Of a DNA stretch of 64,000 nucleotides, positions 34,134-47,214 are shown piece by piece (the stretch's first letter is position 1; each line of letters opens with the position of its first letter). This DNA comes from Rugalucina vietnamica. Its lineage: Eukaryota; Mollusca; Bivalvia; Lucinida; Lucinidae. The stretch spans positions 28,930,488-28,994,487 of the forward strand of contig OZ024871.1 of assembly GCA_964017185.1 (NCBI GenBank), read 5' to 3'. The notes beneath the pieces are model-generated. The model was not told the DNA's origin. It saw nothing but the letters and a program-made list of their open reading frames with translations, and ran no database searches. The position numbers and the translations under genes were made by a program.

Positions 34134-34412
34134 CATCACGAAAACATGTCCGTATGATGTATACCCCCTTGAACCCCACTTTTATAAAGAAAAACTGGGG
34201 TTTGAGGGGGTATACCTATTTTTCTTAATTTTGATCCAAAACATACATTGTGGGTACTCGTTAGAACCGCCTCGGCGAGGCGGTTCTAACGTGTACCGAC
34301 AATGTATGTTTTGAGCTAAAATATTAATAATATCCACATTTTTCCAACGAAATTTTCAATTTTTACAGCTGAAAAATTTTTCTGTATATTGCATGGGCAA
34401 GTTTTCGTAATG
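34134..34412. mobile_element. Foldback element with two hairpins, unit 2 only
   Basis: The 279 bp is absent at 1,716-1,718 in unit 1. Ends CATCACGAAAAC and GTTTTCGTAATG are inverted repeats with one mismatch. Internal hairpin 1 pairs GTATACCCCCTTGAACCCC with GGGGTTTGAGGGGGTATAC; hairpin 2 pairs GTTAGAACCGCC with GGCGGTTCTAAC. A related copy lies at 62,517. At most one or two bases are duplicated at the target. Confidence 0.75.
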
Positions 34413-34806
34413 AATAGTCGAAGACAGACGAATTCGTGATGAGCCATAATTGCGGTTCTCTGATTCTTACCAAGATCGATTCTTAAAAAAAAGATACTCT
34501 ATATTTTATATTTTTGTATTTTTATATTTTATTATCTAGTTTCTTTTGCAGCTTGGTATGTCGTATTGCACAATTTGCCCACATCATTGGCACATTTTAT
34601 TGTAATTGAATTGTTGAATTTTGAGAGAATCAGGCATTGTTCCGCATGTTCACTCCAGATAAGAAAAATAATCAGGTTCAATTTTCAATACAGTCTGTGG
34701 GATAGATCTGAGAAGAGCAACCTGTGCGTGATTGGATTCCTTAGAAGCAATAGATTAAATCATCTTAGATTTTCATTGTTTGAACCAAAGAGGTTACATA
34801 AAGAAA

Positions 34807-36400
34807 GGTACAAGTAGGCAAAGATCAGGAAAAGGCGCAATCAGAAAAAGATTACCACTCCGAAAACCGAGGTGGGAAAAAACCAAACTAACAATCAGGT
34901 ACTTATACCATGAAACATATCGTAAGCCGAATGAGCAGCTATTTTCCCAATAGGTGGCCACTCAGTTACCTTAAATTAACTAAAAATATGAAAACATACA
35001 TAAGGCGCAAACAAAAAGAACCACCACAGAAGTATCGACTTGGAACGATCAGTAACACAAAGATACTGGCGGGCTTAAACCGGTTTTACAGGTACCTAAC
35101 CTCACCCTCAGCTTCTGCAGTGGTTCATAACATTAAGTTAGTTCTTCGGTCCTCGTGGTGAATCTCTAACTAGTCAATGAATCATCAAGAACAAACAAAT
35201 AAATCATGATAAACATCCTGGTGAATCAAAAACCAGGACTCACAGATTGAGTAAGCTGCCCGACGATGGAGATCCCTGGGCGCCGAATAACCTACTAATT
35301 ATGGAGCAAAAGAAAAACACCAGTTGGACCCCGGTGGGTCAAGCAACAGACAAGAAGCTCCGGCCCCAACCAACTAAAATGAATAGCTTTAAGTCGGGGC
35401 CATCAGAGAGTCTGACGCCCGACCCACCGGCGTGCAATTAAATAGAGATAGGAAAATACAAACTAATTGCAAGCAATCCCTGAGGATTGGAAAAATAAGA
35501 GCATTAAATGGATGTACGGGGAGACTTTTAAGGGCCGCCACACGGCACAACCACAAGAACTCTGATATAAAAAGGTACAAGTAGGCAAAGATCAGGAAAA
35601 GGCGCAATCAGAAAAAGATTACCACTCCGAAAACCGAGGTGGGGAAAAAACCAAACTAACAATCAGGTACTTATACCATGAAACATATCGTAAGCCGAAT
35701 GAGCAGCTATTTTCCCAATAGGTGGCCACTCAGTTACCTTAAATTAACTAAAATATGAAAACATACATAAGGCGCAAACAAAAAGAACCACCACAGAAGT
35801 ATCGACTTGGAACGCTCAGTAACACAAAGTTACTGGCGGGCTTAAACCGGTTTTACAGGTACCTAACCTCACCCTCAGCTTCTGCAGTGGTTCATAACAT
35901 TTAGTTAGTTCTTCAGTCCTCGTGGTGAATCTCTAACTAGTCAATGAATCATCAAGAACAAACAAATAAATCATGATAAACATCCTGGTGAATCAAAAAC
36001 CAGGACTCACAGATTGAGTAAGCTGCCCGACGATGGAGATCCCTGGGCGCCGAATAACCTACTAACTCCGGAGCAAAAGAAAAACACCAGTTGGACCCCA
36101 ATGGGCCAAGCAACAGACAAGAAGCTCCGGCCCCAACCAACTAAAATGAATAGCTTTAAGTCGGGGCCATCAGAGAGTCTGACGCCCGACCCACCGGCGT
36201 GCAATTAAATAGAGATAGGAAAATACAAACTAATTGCAAGCAATCCCTGAGGATTGGAAAAATAAGAGCATTAAATGGATGTACGGGGAGACTTTTTAGG
36301 GCCGCCACACGGCACAACCACAAGAACTCTGATATAAAAAGGTACAAGTTGGCAAAGATCAGGAAAAGGCGCAATCAGAAAAAGATTCGCAAAAAAGATA
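34807..36400 (-). repeat. Tandem 767-bp array of RT-element tails (two copies plus partial)
   Basis: GGTACAAGT starts recur at 34,807, 35,574 and 36,341, a period of exactly 767 bp twice. Each unit reads (minus strand) a host-like segment GTGCCGTGTGGCGGCCC, about 150 bp, then the RT terminal codons at TTGCACGCCGGTGG, then the full 3' tail. Unit 1 has one copy plus a stub. Head-to-tail copies are a known habit of Penelope-like elements. Confidence 0.8.
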
Positions 36401-37740
36401 CCTTTGGTGTTGTATTCAATTAAGCAAAACAATGAGTCGGTCACCTGTGTAATTATCTTATCCTTTACAAAACATATAAGATGAATCTTTCTAAGAAAAT
36501 TATTGTACAAATTGATTAACCCATGTGCCGTAAGGACGCATCGATCAATTCAGGACAAAAAAGAAAGAAAAAGAGCAAAGTGTGATTAAGAATCTACAGT
36601 TCTTAGCCCTGCGATAGATTAACCGCGCAATAATCATTTTGTACCAAACGCGCTAAAGATGCATGAATAGTACATTTTTTATTTCTAAACTATAGAGATA
36701 ATAATTATCCCTTCGATTCTTTTGCAATGAAAGTTCGACACGCAAATGAACATCCGTTTAAGAGAATTTTAGGAGAATGTCTTTTGCAATGGTGAACGAT
36801 GGATCACAGATACATGTCAATTTTTGAATGCCTAGTCACAACATTGCATAGGCTCGTTACAGTAACAGGTTATAGATCCATCTGTAAATCCATTATGGAA
36901 ACATCTCCGCATGAAAGCTACTCCAGATTTGCATCTAACATTTAATAAAAATGGGGAAAATTAGGGTACGGTATATAAGGTATATCAGGCTATTATAACA
37001 GGTGCTAAAATGCATGATGTTGTGGAGAACATAAGTGATTTATGCAAAGATACAGTAAAAGCAGCTTTATTATAAAACACTTTGTGCAGACGGAGATATT
37101 TCCGTAATGGATCACAAATATAATTTCAGTCTTAATTTGAACAAGAAGTTGTCGGTGACAGATGAATAATCGTTTCCGTCCCGAAGTGCTGTGATTAATT
37201 CAACCGCTGAACCAGGGAAACATTGCATAAGATCTTTAATACACTTCCCTTCAAATGTGCCATAGACAGACGATGCCTTTACAACAAATATGGACGGGAA
37301 GCTATATCAATGGGCTTATCTATAGGTATGTAAGGCTAAGCTTTCTGGACTTCGAGCTTAAAGGTAAAACTAACCGTTACGGTTTCTCAGAAATAAAATA
37401 AATTTCTTTCAAAAAATATATATCTAGATAGCAATATAAAAAGAACTGATTTCAGGTTTATCATTATGATATAAAAAGCTACAGATGTAATTTAAACAGG
37501 TTTTCCATAAGTACAAAATCACGAACAACGTAAGGAAAAACATTGTCTGTCGTATTTATTCGTTCTGATGACCACATGTTTTTTCTCATCATATAACTTG
37601 GTGTGAGATGGTCTTTCACTGAAAGAGATTTATCCGCGAGTTCTTAATTTAGATTTGCTATGTTAAGGAGGATTAAAACAAAATAACCATAAAAGCAAAC
37701 ATTTACCAAATATCTGTTAGTAATACCACTTGTAGGTAAA
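36401..37740. other. Non-coding sequence of block M1, unit 2
   Basis: Nearly identical to 2,915-4,257. No gene seen. Confidence 0.6.
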
Positions 37741-37741
37741 A

Positions 37742-38310
37742 GGGTACAATTAGGCAAAGATCGGGAAAAGGCGCAATCAGAAAAAGATTCCCACTCCAAA
37801 AACCGAGATGGGAAAAACTAAATTAACAATCAGGTATTTATACCATGAAAATATATCGTAAGCCGAATGAGCAGCTATTTTCCCAATAAGTGGCCACTCA
37901 GTTACCTAAACTTAACTAAAAATATGAAAAGGTACAAGTAGGCAAAGATCAGGAAAAGGCACAATCAGAAAAAGATTCCCACTCCAAAAACCGAGGTGGG
38001 AAAAAACCAAACTAACAATCAGGCATTTATACTATGAAAAATATCGTAAGCCGAATGAGCAGCTATTTTCCCAATAGGTGGCCACTCATTTACCTTAACT
38101 TAACTAAAACTATAAAAACACACATAAGGCGCCAACAAAAATAACATACATAAAAACATACATAAGGAGCCAACAGCACAAAAATGTTAAACACCAAGAC
38201 AAAAAACAAAAAGAACCACCACAGAAGTATCGCCTTTGAACGATCAGTAATATAAAATCACTGGCGGGCTTAAATCGATTTTACATGACCATAACCTCGC
38301 CCTCAGCGTC
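37742..38310 (-). repeat. Two tandem RT-element tails, unit 2
   Basis: Starts at 37,744 and 37,930, matching 4,261 and 4,447 in unit 1, with small substitutions. Present before duplication of the units. Confidence 0.7.
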
Positions 38311-41300
38311 TAAACTCACACTTGGTGATCATTATCTTTACTCAACAAAGTATAGTTTTATTGAAATGTACTGTACGGTGTTTGGAGAGTACTGTTTGTC
38401 ATTTTCGAAATTTTCATTGCCAAAATATAGTAGCAACTAGCGAAAAATGCATTTTTTTCTTCGGCAAACACACGCAATGGGTATTCTTTCAAAGGTATAA
38501 ATCAAAATTAAGCCTGGTAACCCCCACTATTTATTTGCTCAGTGCAATGACAATATGTTAAAGTATTATCTAAATAAAAATGCGAAAACATATCAAGGCG
38601 TTTAAAATCACCATTACTTTACCTTTACTAGTGTTGTGCCGTGTGGCCGCACTAAAAGTCTCCCCGTAAATCATCCATAGTGCAGGTTATATTTTCTTTT
38701 TGGTCCTTTGAGATCAGCGACAGAAACTTATTATCGGTCAAGATTAATTTTCGTACCAATGTTTAATATATTTGGTCACATTTAGATAATACTAGTCTTT
38801 ATATCGACTACCCTGTTGAAAGTTGCAAATTTTCAGTATTTCTCTTTGGCTTTATATTGCCAAATCTAAAGGGTCACTGACGAGACTTTAATAGTCGAAA
38901 CCGCGTTATAGCTCAACCCCTTTCTCAATAATGTGTTTACTGCTCTTAAAGGATCTCAATTTTATTTTTTATTTACTTTCAGTGCATGCCTTAAATATAT
39001 GTATTCAATACATTTGATGATGGCAAAACGTCACGTGAACTTCACATTCATTTCAGGAACTTGAGTACAATCTAATTCATCTAGTTTTAGGAATTGTCAT
39101 TTTGCTGGTTAAAAACCAAAACACAATCCCAAAAAGACAATTCGTGAGATGCGATGTGAGGTCCCTAGAAAAATATCAAGTGTAGAATATCCCTAAACAT
39201 CAAGATAGATGTTGATTTGATTTTTAGGATACAAAACGCATCTACTGTCAATGAAGCAAAAACATTATAATAAATTTTACCCATAAATCATCCAAAATAT
39301 AAGACGAGTTGTATTTTATGAATGACAATGAAGCTTTCTTTGCTTTGAACGTTTCGACTGCTACCAAAGGATCAAATTTTTATATTTTATTTGCGATTAC
39401 TGCAGCTGGCGTTGTGCCGTGTGGTGGCCCTAAAAAGTCTCCCCGTACATCAATAATAGTGCAGAATAGTGCATATTATTTGTTTCTGTCCTTTGAGATC
39501 AGTAAGAATATTCAGAGTATCAAAATATTTTAAGTTTAGAACATCTTCTAACCATTGTTTCAATTTTTACCCCGTTTAGGCATGTGTCTTTGATGTAGAC
39601 AACCCTTGTGTATTTGTTTTTTTTTTTAAATTGCAGTATATTTATCTGGCTACCGTCGCCAAATTATAAAGGGTCACAGATGAGGATTCAATACCCGACA
39701 TTGCGCAATATGGCCCATACTGCCTCCCTTTGAACGCTTTTTCTGCTAACATAGGATCAAACTTTTATATTTTATTTAGAAAGAAAATAATAAACGATTT
39801 TTGAGCGTAAGTAAAGTAAGGCAGTTACTCTATTTTTTGCAGCCCAGTATGTCGTACTAAACGATTGTTTTACACCAATGGCAACAATTGTGGCAAGAAT
39901 GGTGACTCAATCGTAAAATTTTGAAAGAACCAGGCATTGTTCCACATGTTCACTCCAGATAAGGAAAATAATCGGATTTAATTTTGTAGAGAGACTAGGA
40001 AAAAGCAACCTGTACCTAATTGGGTTCCTTAGAAGCAAGGAATGAAATTAGATTTTCTTTCCTTGAATCAAAGAGGTTAGATAAAGAGGATAACTTTGGC
40101 TCTGTATTCAATTAAGCAAAACAATGAGTGGGTCACCTAAGTTATTAACCTTATCCTTTGCAAAGCATATAAGGATTCAATCTAGAACATTTTCCCACAT
40201 ATGACGCATCGATCAATTCAGAGATATATACAAGTAAAAAAAAAAAGAAAAAGGAAAAGAAAGTGAAAGTGATGTGTGATTAATAATTTACAATCCTAAG
40301 CAACGCTATAAATTTACATCGCAATAATCATTTTGTAACAAACGCATTAAAATGCATGAAGGTACATTTTTCTTTATTTACATTGTATTATAGTTACTTC
40401 TAACATGCGACAACATTTCTTTTCAGTGAAAGTCCCACATGCAACTTAAAATTCGTTCAAAGAGATTTTTAGGAGTAGGTATTTTGCAATAGTGAACGAT
40501 CACGGTCAGAGGTCGAAGGTCAAAGGTAACGTTGTTTCGTTGTCTAAAGGTTCAACTGAGATACATGGCAACTCAAAACAGATTATAGATCCAACTGTGG
40601 ATCCATCACACAAATGATTTCAGTCTTAATTTGAACAAGAAGTTGTCGGTGACAGATGAGTAATCGTTTCCGTCCCAAAGTGTTGTGATTAATTCAACCG
40701 CTAAACTAGGGGAACATTGCATAAGATCTATAATACACTTCCTTTCAAATGTTCCATAGACAGGCGATGCCTTCACAGTAAATATACTAATATGTCTGGG
40801 AACCTATATCATTGGGGTTATCTAAAGGAAACGCTACATATTCTGAACTTCGAGCTTAAAAAGTAAAACTTACCGTTACAATTTCCCGGATATAAGAGCA
40901 TTTTTAAAACATATGTATCTAGACAGCAATATAAAAAGAACTGAGAAATATAATATAAGCATTAAACTTCCGGGTCTTAAATATATGTATTCAATACATT
41001 TGATTATGGCAATAGGTACGAGAACATAATATACATTTTAGGAAAATGAGTACAATTTAAACCATCAACATTTAAACAATATTTAGCTGACCGTTCCAAT
41101 GCGGAGTTTCTTTTGTTGCTCTTTTAATATTTTGGTGTCGAATTTAGTTCTGATTGTACAAGTTCCTGATTACTGCTTAGGTTTAACTTTTCTATTTGTA
41201 TGAAGACATGATGGCTTTGAATGTTATATTTGTTGCAGACGTGTGTTTTAACCGTTTCGTCCATCCGTATAGTGATAATTATTCGACGCAAAATTAAACA

Positions 41301-41877
41301 CCGTAAAATGAGATTAATCAAGTTCTAGAGCATTAGGCTCTCTAGCGTCTGGTTGGTTTGTCATATTCTTAAGTAGACAGATAAATACCCATGAGACATT
41401 ATTCTGGAAAACTTGTTCCTATAAAAGTCACGTCTTGAATTGGTCTCTTTCTATATACTGACGCAAGACCAGACAGATAAATTAGCGCATACACTTGACA
41501 TAATGAAAATGTGAACATTCATAATAGGTGGTCCCTTAGAGCATTCTTGAAAATGAATAAATTCTAGATTCGGCATAATCTAATTGCACAATTTATTTAT
41601 TTATAGAATTAAGCTACTTTCTACGTTTTTATACCTTATGTTACTCATGTTCAAGCGCAGCCTTTATGCCTAGCAGAACTAGTCATGTATACATGGGGTT
41701 TGGTATAAACTATGCCTGACCCTAATTCCAGGCTACTCGATGAAATCAGAAATTTATTTAAGGATAGAAATTCAGATTTTGCGCAAATGTACTGGTCCGT
41801 TCAAGAGACGTGGTATGTACTCTAGTATTTATAAGTGCAATGCCAAGAAGTGCAACTGTTGCTAAAAGGTACAAGTA
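38311..41877. other. Non-coding M1/M2 sequence, unit 2
   Basis: Matches unit 1 4,831-12,430 without the three small TIR elements and the 2.75-kb element. An R3 copy lies at about 38,755-38,965. The join at about 39,345 lacks roughly 350 bp present in unit 1. No gene seen. Confidence 0.55.
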
Positions 41878-41972
41878 GGCAAAGATCAGGGAAAGGCGCT
41901 ATCAGAAAGTGATTCCCACTCCAAAAACCGAGGTGGGAAAAAACCAAACTAACAATCAGGCACTTAATTAGA
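41878..41972 (-). repeat. 95-bp RT-element tail insertion, unit 2 only
   Basis: GGTACAAGTAGGCAAAGATC to AATCAGGCACTTA, heavily 5'-truncated. Unit 1 lacks it between GTGCAACTGTTGC and AAACATTTATG. The target duplication is unclear. Confidence 0.65.
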
Positions 41973-42352
41973 GCAAACATTTATGCTCTAATAGGTTATA
42001 ACTTGAATGCTATGCGACAGTCTGTATGCTTAGTTTTTAAGTCGATTTAAGCCCCCAGTATTTTTTATATTATTGATCGTTCCAAGGCGATACTTCTGTT
42101 GTGGTTCCATTTGTTTTATGTTTTGGAGTCGAATTTTTGTGCTGTTTGCACCTTATGTACGTTTTTATAGTTTAATTTGGGTTCGGGCAGCTGAGTGGCC
42201 GCCCATTTGGGAAATAGCTGCTCACTCAGCTTACGATATGTTTTCTAATTATAAGTACCTAATTGTCAATTTAGTTTTTCCCACCTCGGTTTTTGGATTG
42301 GAATTTCTTTCTGATTGCGCCTTTTCCTGATCGTTGCCTACTTGCACCTTTT
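41973..42352 (+). repeat. Divergent RT-element 3' end with internal gap (unit 2)
   Basis: Counterpart of 12,465-12,832, with the same RT-end-to-distal-tail junction (after GCATGCTTAG/GTATGCTTAG). Followed by poly-T at about 42,376-42,407. Confidence 0.6.
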
Positions 42353-42371
42353 AAGCTTTCACTGGACGATT

Positions 42372-42409
<38 letters not shown>

Positions 42410-43593
42410 TCTGTGGAGCCCAAAGGGTTTTAATGAGTGCTGGGGCCCATTGTACGAATCAAGTGTGGCTAATTACGCAAAAGAAGGTAAGATTACCCTT
42501 AAATACGTTTATGCATCTGTACATCTGTTCGAAAAGGAGTTTAGGAGGTTTTTTTCTTGCAAAGGGTAACGATGAACCACAAATAACGAACGGATATGAA
42601 TGGCAACGTTGTCTCAATTAGAAACACAATTTCGAGGCAAATACTCAATTGAGCTTCATGTTTACTCACACAATGTGTCTGCCTAGTCAAACTTGTGCAT
42701 AGGAACACTACCTACCGTAATACCGTAACATTTTGTAGATACTGAGGATACATCACAAAGACAATTCTAGCCTTAATTTGAACAAAAGGTTGTCGGTGCG
42801 AGATTGCAAGTTATAATGGCAACCACGTAAAATACCACCCATATCTTATTTCAAGTAAAAATCGAGGGCTCCAAAATGATAAAGTCAAAAATAATATCCC
42901 AACGAAGGTGGAAAAGAACAATACATTAAAGAAAAAGGTACAAGTAGGCAACGATCAGAAAAAGGCGCAATCAGAAAGAGAATCCCTCTCGAAAAATGGA
43001 CTGTCAGACAGAGGTGTGAAAAAACTAAATTAACAATCAGGCAATTATACCATAAAAACATAGAAATTTAACAACATGCATCCATTTATCATTTCAAAAT
43101 GGAGTCTGTATAACGGCAATGACAAACAACACACATGCCAAACATAAATTAAAGAAAAACTAAGGGAAAACATAAACATGGGAACTTCATGATTTTGAAT
43201 ACATTTTATAGTAACTAAGGTCACATAAACACTTTTTATTCGCTTACAGGGAAGTACATTTTAAATCAATTTCTAAGAATTAGGAGAGTTTCAGTTATGT
43301 GTTTTGAATATCCAACTAACCTTGATCCTCAATTGTCAGATACATTGTCAGGTCTGTTACAATAAGGTACATGTTATGTCCCCAAACATTCAGATAGAGG
43401 AGTTAATTTGACTTTTCCTGGACTCAAAGCGCATCAACTGTCAAGAAGCAAAAACAACGTAACACATTTACTCATTAATCATTCAATAGATAAGACGAAT
43501 TGTATCATATGAATGACAATGAGGCTTTTTTGTTTTTTCCTTCAACAGTTTCAACCAAATAGACAAGAACCTTGTTTGATAAGTTTAGATTCG

Positions 43594-43642
<49 letters not shown>

Positions 43643-44783
43643 AAAGTTAATCGTAAGTTTATGATTGTACAAACAGAATAATGTTATACCGTTTTGAATC
43701 TTCTGTAATTTTGTATCAGAAAAACAACCATTATGTTCAATTGTGCAATTCCAATATAGAACATACACAGAACGAAACAGCTTAGCCGTCCCTACATTTC
43801 AATTATTTTTTCATCACCTTTTACATGCACGACTGTTTTCACACTCCGAAATACTTATGTCAACGATGTGTATACTTTAGGAAATTAAAGCTCTTATAAC
43901 ATGAATAAGCATGAATAAGCATGGAGTTTTTTTATGCCAATTCGATCCTCAAGTTACTTAATGCTTTAATTGTGTTGGTCTTTTTATCTTATAAATAATA
44001 GTCTACAGAACAGATATGATATTTCTTGCTTGGTTTACGACAGAATCATTAAATGCAATCAATCGTAGGAGCCCTTCCATTACAAGCAATAAAAGTATGT
44101 AGACGGGATAATATTTCGACCGATTTAGAAACTTTCATCAATTATATAACAGACCATTAGAAAATAGTTTTGAATGACAGCTGTAAAGCATTGCAAAGTA
44201 CGATAAGACACCCGTGCACAAATTGTCCGATGAATTTAATAACACAAATGGTAAAATACTACAGCAAGAGGGTTTAATTGGTGCTAACCCAGAAAGAGAG
44301 ACTGCTAACGTCTCCTATGTTTATTGTAGCATATCTACGTCGGCACTTTTGCGATTCGTCATTTCGCTCGTGTCAACATAAAGGATATCAAATTTTAGAA
44401 TATGTTGAAAATATATGCGATTTAATGCTTTCTTTTATATTTCAGTTTATACTGAGTGAGAATAACCATCATTCGTCGCAGAAAGCATGAAGTTTTGGTG
44501 AATGAATGCTTTAAAACTTCCAAAACATCGAAAACAAAATTGTACACTCTCATCAAAATTGTCCGGTTTTGTCGTAAAATTTAGTCTGCCGATGACGAAA
44601 CTGGACAATTCTGACGATAGTTTTCGTTCTTATAAGATTTTTAGTGTACAAATATTTGAAAAGTTGAGATCTTTTCCAAGCACAGACGTTTTTTGGTCAC
44701 GCCCGATCACTAATTGACATCAGAAAATACTTGTAAAGACTTAATTTCTTAAATTTAGGAAAGTTTGCGTTTTGTATTCTGTA
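42353..44783. other. Non-coding block M3, unit 2
   Basis: Matches 12,833-15,114. A short RT-tail piece lies at 42,935-43,060. A poly-A run of about 46 bases at 43,595-43,640 is much longer than in unit 1. No gene seen. Confidence 0.55.
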
Positions 44784-46783
44784 ATGCCTAGGTCACACTA
44801 GAGCTTACGTACGCTGCGGACGCTGTGGATAGGGCTTCTGTATATGTCCGTCCTATCCGTAACGAGTCGTATCTTATCCGTAATGCCCGTACCAGTGCGT
44901 ATATTATTCACAGGAAGATCCGCGGCCAAGTTTTGGTAATAGTCAAAAATCAGGCACGAATAAAAATCCGTAATGGTAGGTAATAGTATTCGAATCTGTC
45001 CGTATCCAACCGGTATCAAAATCGTATCTATTCCGTAACTAAATGTATCTTTCTGCAAGCATTTGTCGTGGATCGATAATGTTACCGATGTGCTGTTTCG
45101 TTCTGTTACGGTCTTTGTCGGCGTACAGTTATGTAATCACAGTAAACCGCTTAATAATTGAATCGCCCGTTCGTCCAATGCTCGCAAATACGCACATGCT
45201 TTCAATGTGTTCAAAGTATGGATTCATCAGAAGGATACATGTATTTTGCATTGCATTTAGTAGGCGGCAATATAGTTTTTATACCTTAGAAAAAAGGCGA
45301 ACATACAAACAAACACACGAATGTGGCTAAAATTATAGTAGAAATTAATCGTTGCTTTACGATAATCGATCGATTGAACAATCACTCGATTGATCAATCA
45401 AGAGATCAAAAAATTGAACGATCAATTAATCGATCGATTGCGATCGATCAGTCACACCATCGATCTTTCACCAGATTGATTAATTACTTGATCAGTCTAT
45501 AGATCAATCGATCGATCATCGATCAATTCCTCGATCATCAATCAATCAATCAATCAAAGCATGTTTTGTTCTATAATTTCTTCACGTGCAGATGCAGAGC
45601 TGATTCTTGGTTGTGGCGTTCGGTTACGGAGTAGATACGTTTATGATACGGTTTGGATGCGGAAAAATCCTAATAAATGCCTTCATTACATGTCAATACG
45701 TATCATAACGGATGTTTCATCCGTGTCGAATTTTTTATTGTTCTCACAATTTGGACGCGGATGCTACGGACCCTGTAGATACAACACGTACAGCTACGGT
45801 CATATACAGATAAGATACGAATTGTTACATATATAACGGATACATGTCTGTTGCTTGGCCCACCGGGGTCCAACTGGTGTTTTTCTTTTGCTCCGGAGTT
45901 AGTAGGTTATTCGGCGCCCAGGGATCTCCATCGTCGGGCAGCTTACTCAATCTGTGAGTCCTGGTTTTTGATTCATCAGGATGTTTATCATGATTTATTT
46001 GTTTGTTCTTGATGATTCATTGACTAGTTAGAGATTCACCACGAGGACCGAAGAACTAACTAAATGTTTTGAACCACTGCAGAAGCTGAGGGTGAGGTTA
46101 GGTACCTGTAAAACCGGTTTAAGCCCGCCAGTAACTTTGTGTTACTGATCGTTCCAAGTCGATACTTCTGTAGTGGTTCTTTTTGTTTTATATCTTGGTG
46201 TTTTAAATTTTTTGTGCTGTTGGCGCCTTATGTATGTTTTCATATTTTTAGTTAAGTTAAGGTAACTGAGTGGCCACCTATTGGGAAAATAGCTGCTCAT
46301 TCGGCTTACGATATGTTTCATGGTATAAGTACCTGATTGTTAGTTTGGTTTTTTCCCACCTCGGTTTTTGGAGTGGGAATCTTTTTCTGATTGCGCCTTT
46401 TCCTGATCTTTGCCTACTTGTACCTTTACATACGGAAGACTTCTCCGCAGCGTCCGTCGCATCCGTATGTGTTAATACGACTGTACTTTGACAATAAACA
46501 ACGATTGCTTACATCACATTGCACCATTTTATACGCTAGAGAGCGTAACAAATGCGTATCTGAAGTTGTCTATCCGTATCTTTACGTAACAGATGGTATC
46601 GAATTGTGTGTAGAGAAGTATATTTCCGTATGCATCCGAATATATCCGTAACTATCCCGTATGTAATGATAATACGTAAATTCATTAGGAACAGTTAGGC
46701 CCGCCCACAAATTTCGATGGATTGCTACGTATAGTATCCGCAACAATCCGCAGCGTACGTAAGTACTAGTGTGACCTAGGCAT
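44784..46783. mobile_element. 2.0-kb TIR element with ATGCCTAGGTCACAC ends (intact, unit 2)
   Basis: Both ends carry ATGCCTAGGTCACACTAG, two changed bases, then CTTACGTACGCTGCGGA, about 37 bp in inverted orientation. The interior is dense in TCCGTA/TACGGA short motifs on both sides of a GATC satellite (45,360-45,560). An RT-element tail inserted at 45,846. No transposase frame. The target duplication is not clear, and the superfamily is unknown. Confidence 0.75.
45846..46427 (+). repeat. RT-element 3' end insertion, unit 2 only
   Basis: 582 bp, 5'-truncated within the tail (GTCTGTTGCTTGGCCCACC) and ending TTGCCTACTTGTACCTTT. Flanked by ACAT (45,842-45,845 and 46,428-46,431). Unit 1 lacks it near 16,500. 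Confidence 0.8.
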
Positions 46784-47214
46784 AACACCGGCAGAAGGAC
46801 GAAACACAAAGTACCGGTGTAGATATACTACAGTGATTTTGCGAATGACAGATTGTATGTTCTCTTCTTGAAAGCAACATATTCTAATATGAAATAAGAC
46901 ACCACCTTTGTCGCGACCCTCTGCTCCTATTGCGCATATAATTTGACATAGCCTACATATAAAGTAGCTTCCTCACCCTGGGACCCTACCGGGGGTTTGA
47001 GGGATCTAGGGAGAAGGACCATTTATTTTCAGGGATCTGGGGAAAGCTTAAGCTTTTAGGGATTTAGGGAGCAGGGCGCAGGAGTATGGGGAAAAGCATT
47101 TACAGTAGCGGAGCTGGGGAAGGTCATTCGTTTTTTTTCTTTTTAAGAACAGGGATCCAAACGAGTCCCCATAGGTAGGGCCAAACATCTAACAAGATGT
47201 CATATATATTTCAG
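46784..47214. other. Non-coding with purine-rich imperfect repeats
   Basis: 46,975-47,130 contains repeated AGGGATYTRGGGA motifs. No gene; unit 1 lost this part. Confidence 0.5.
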
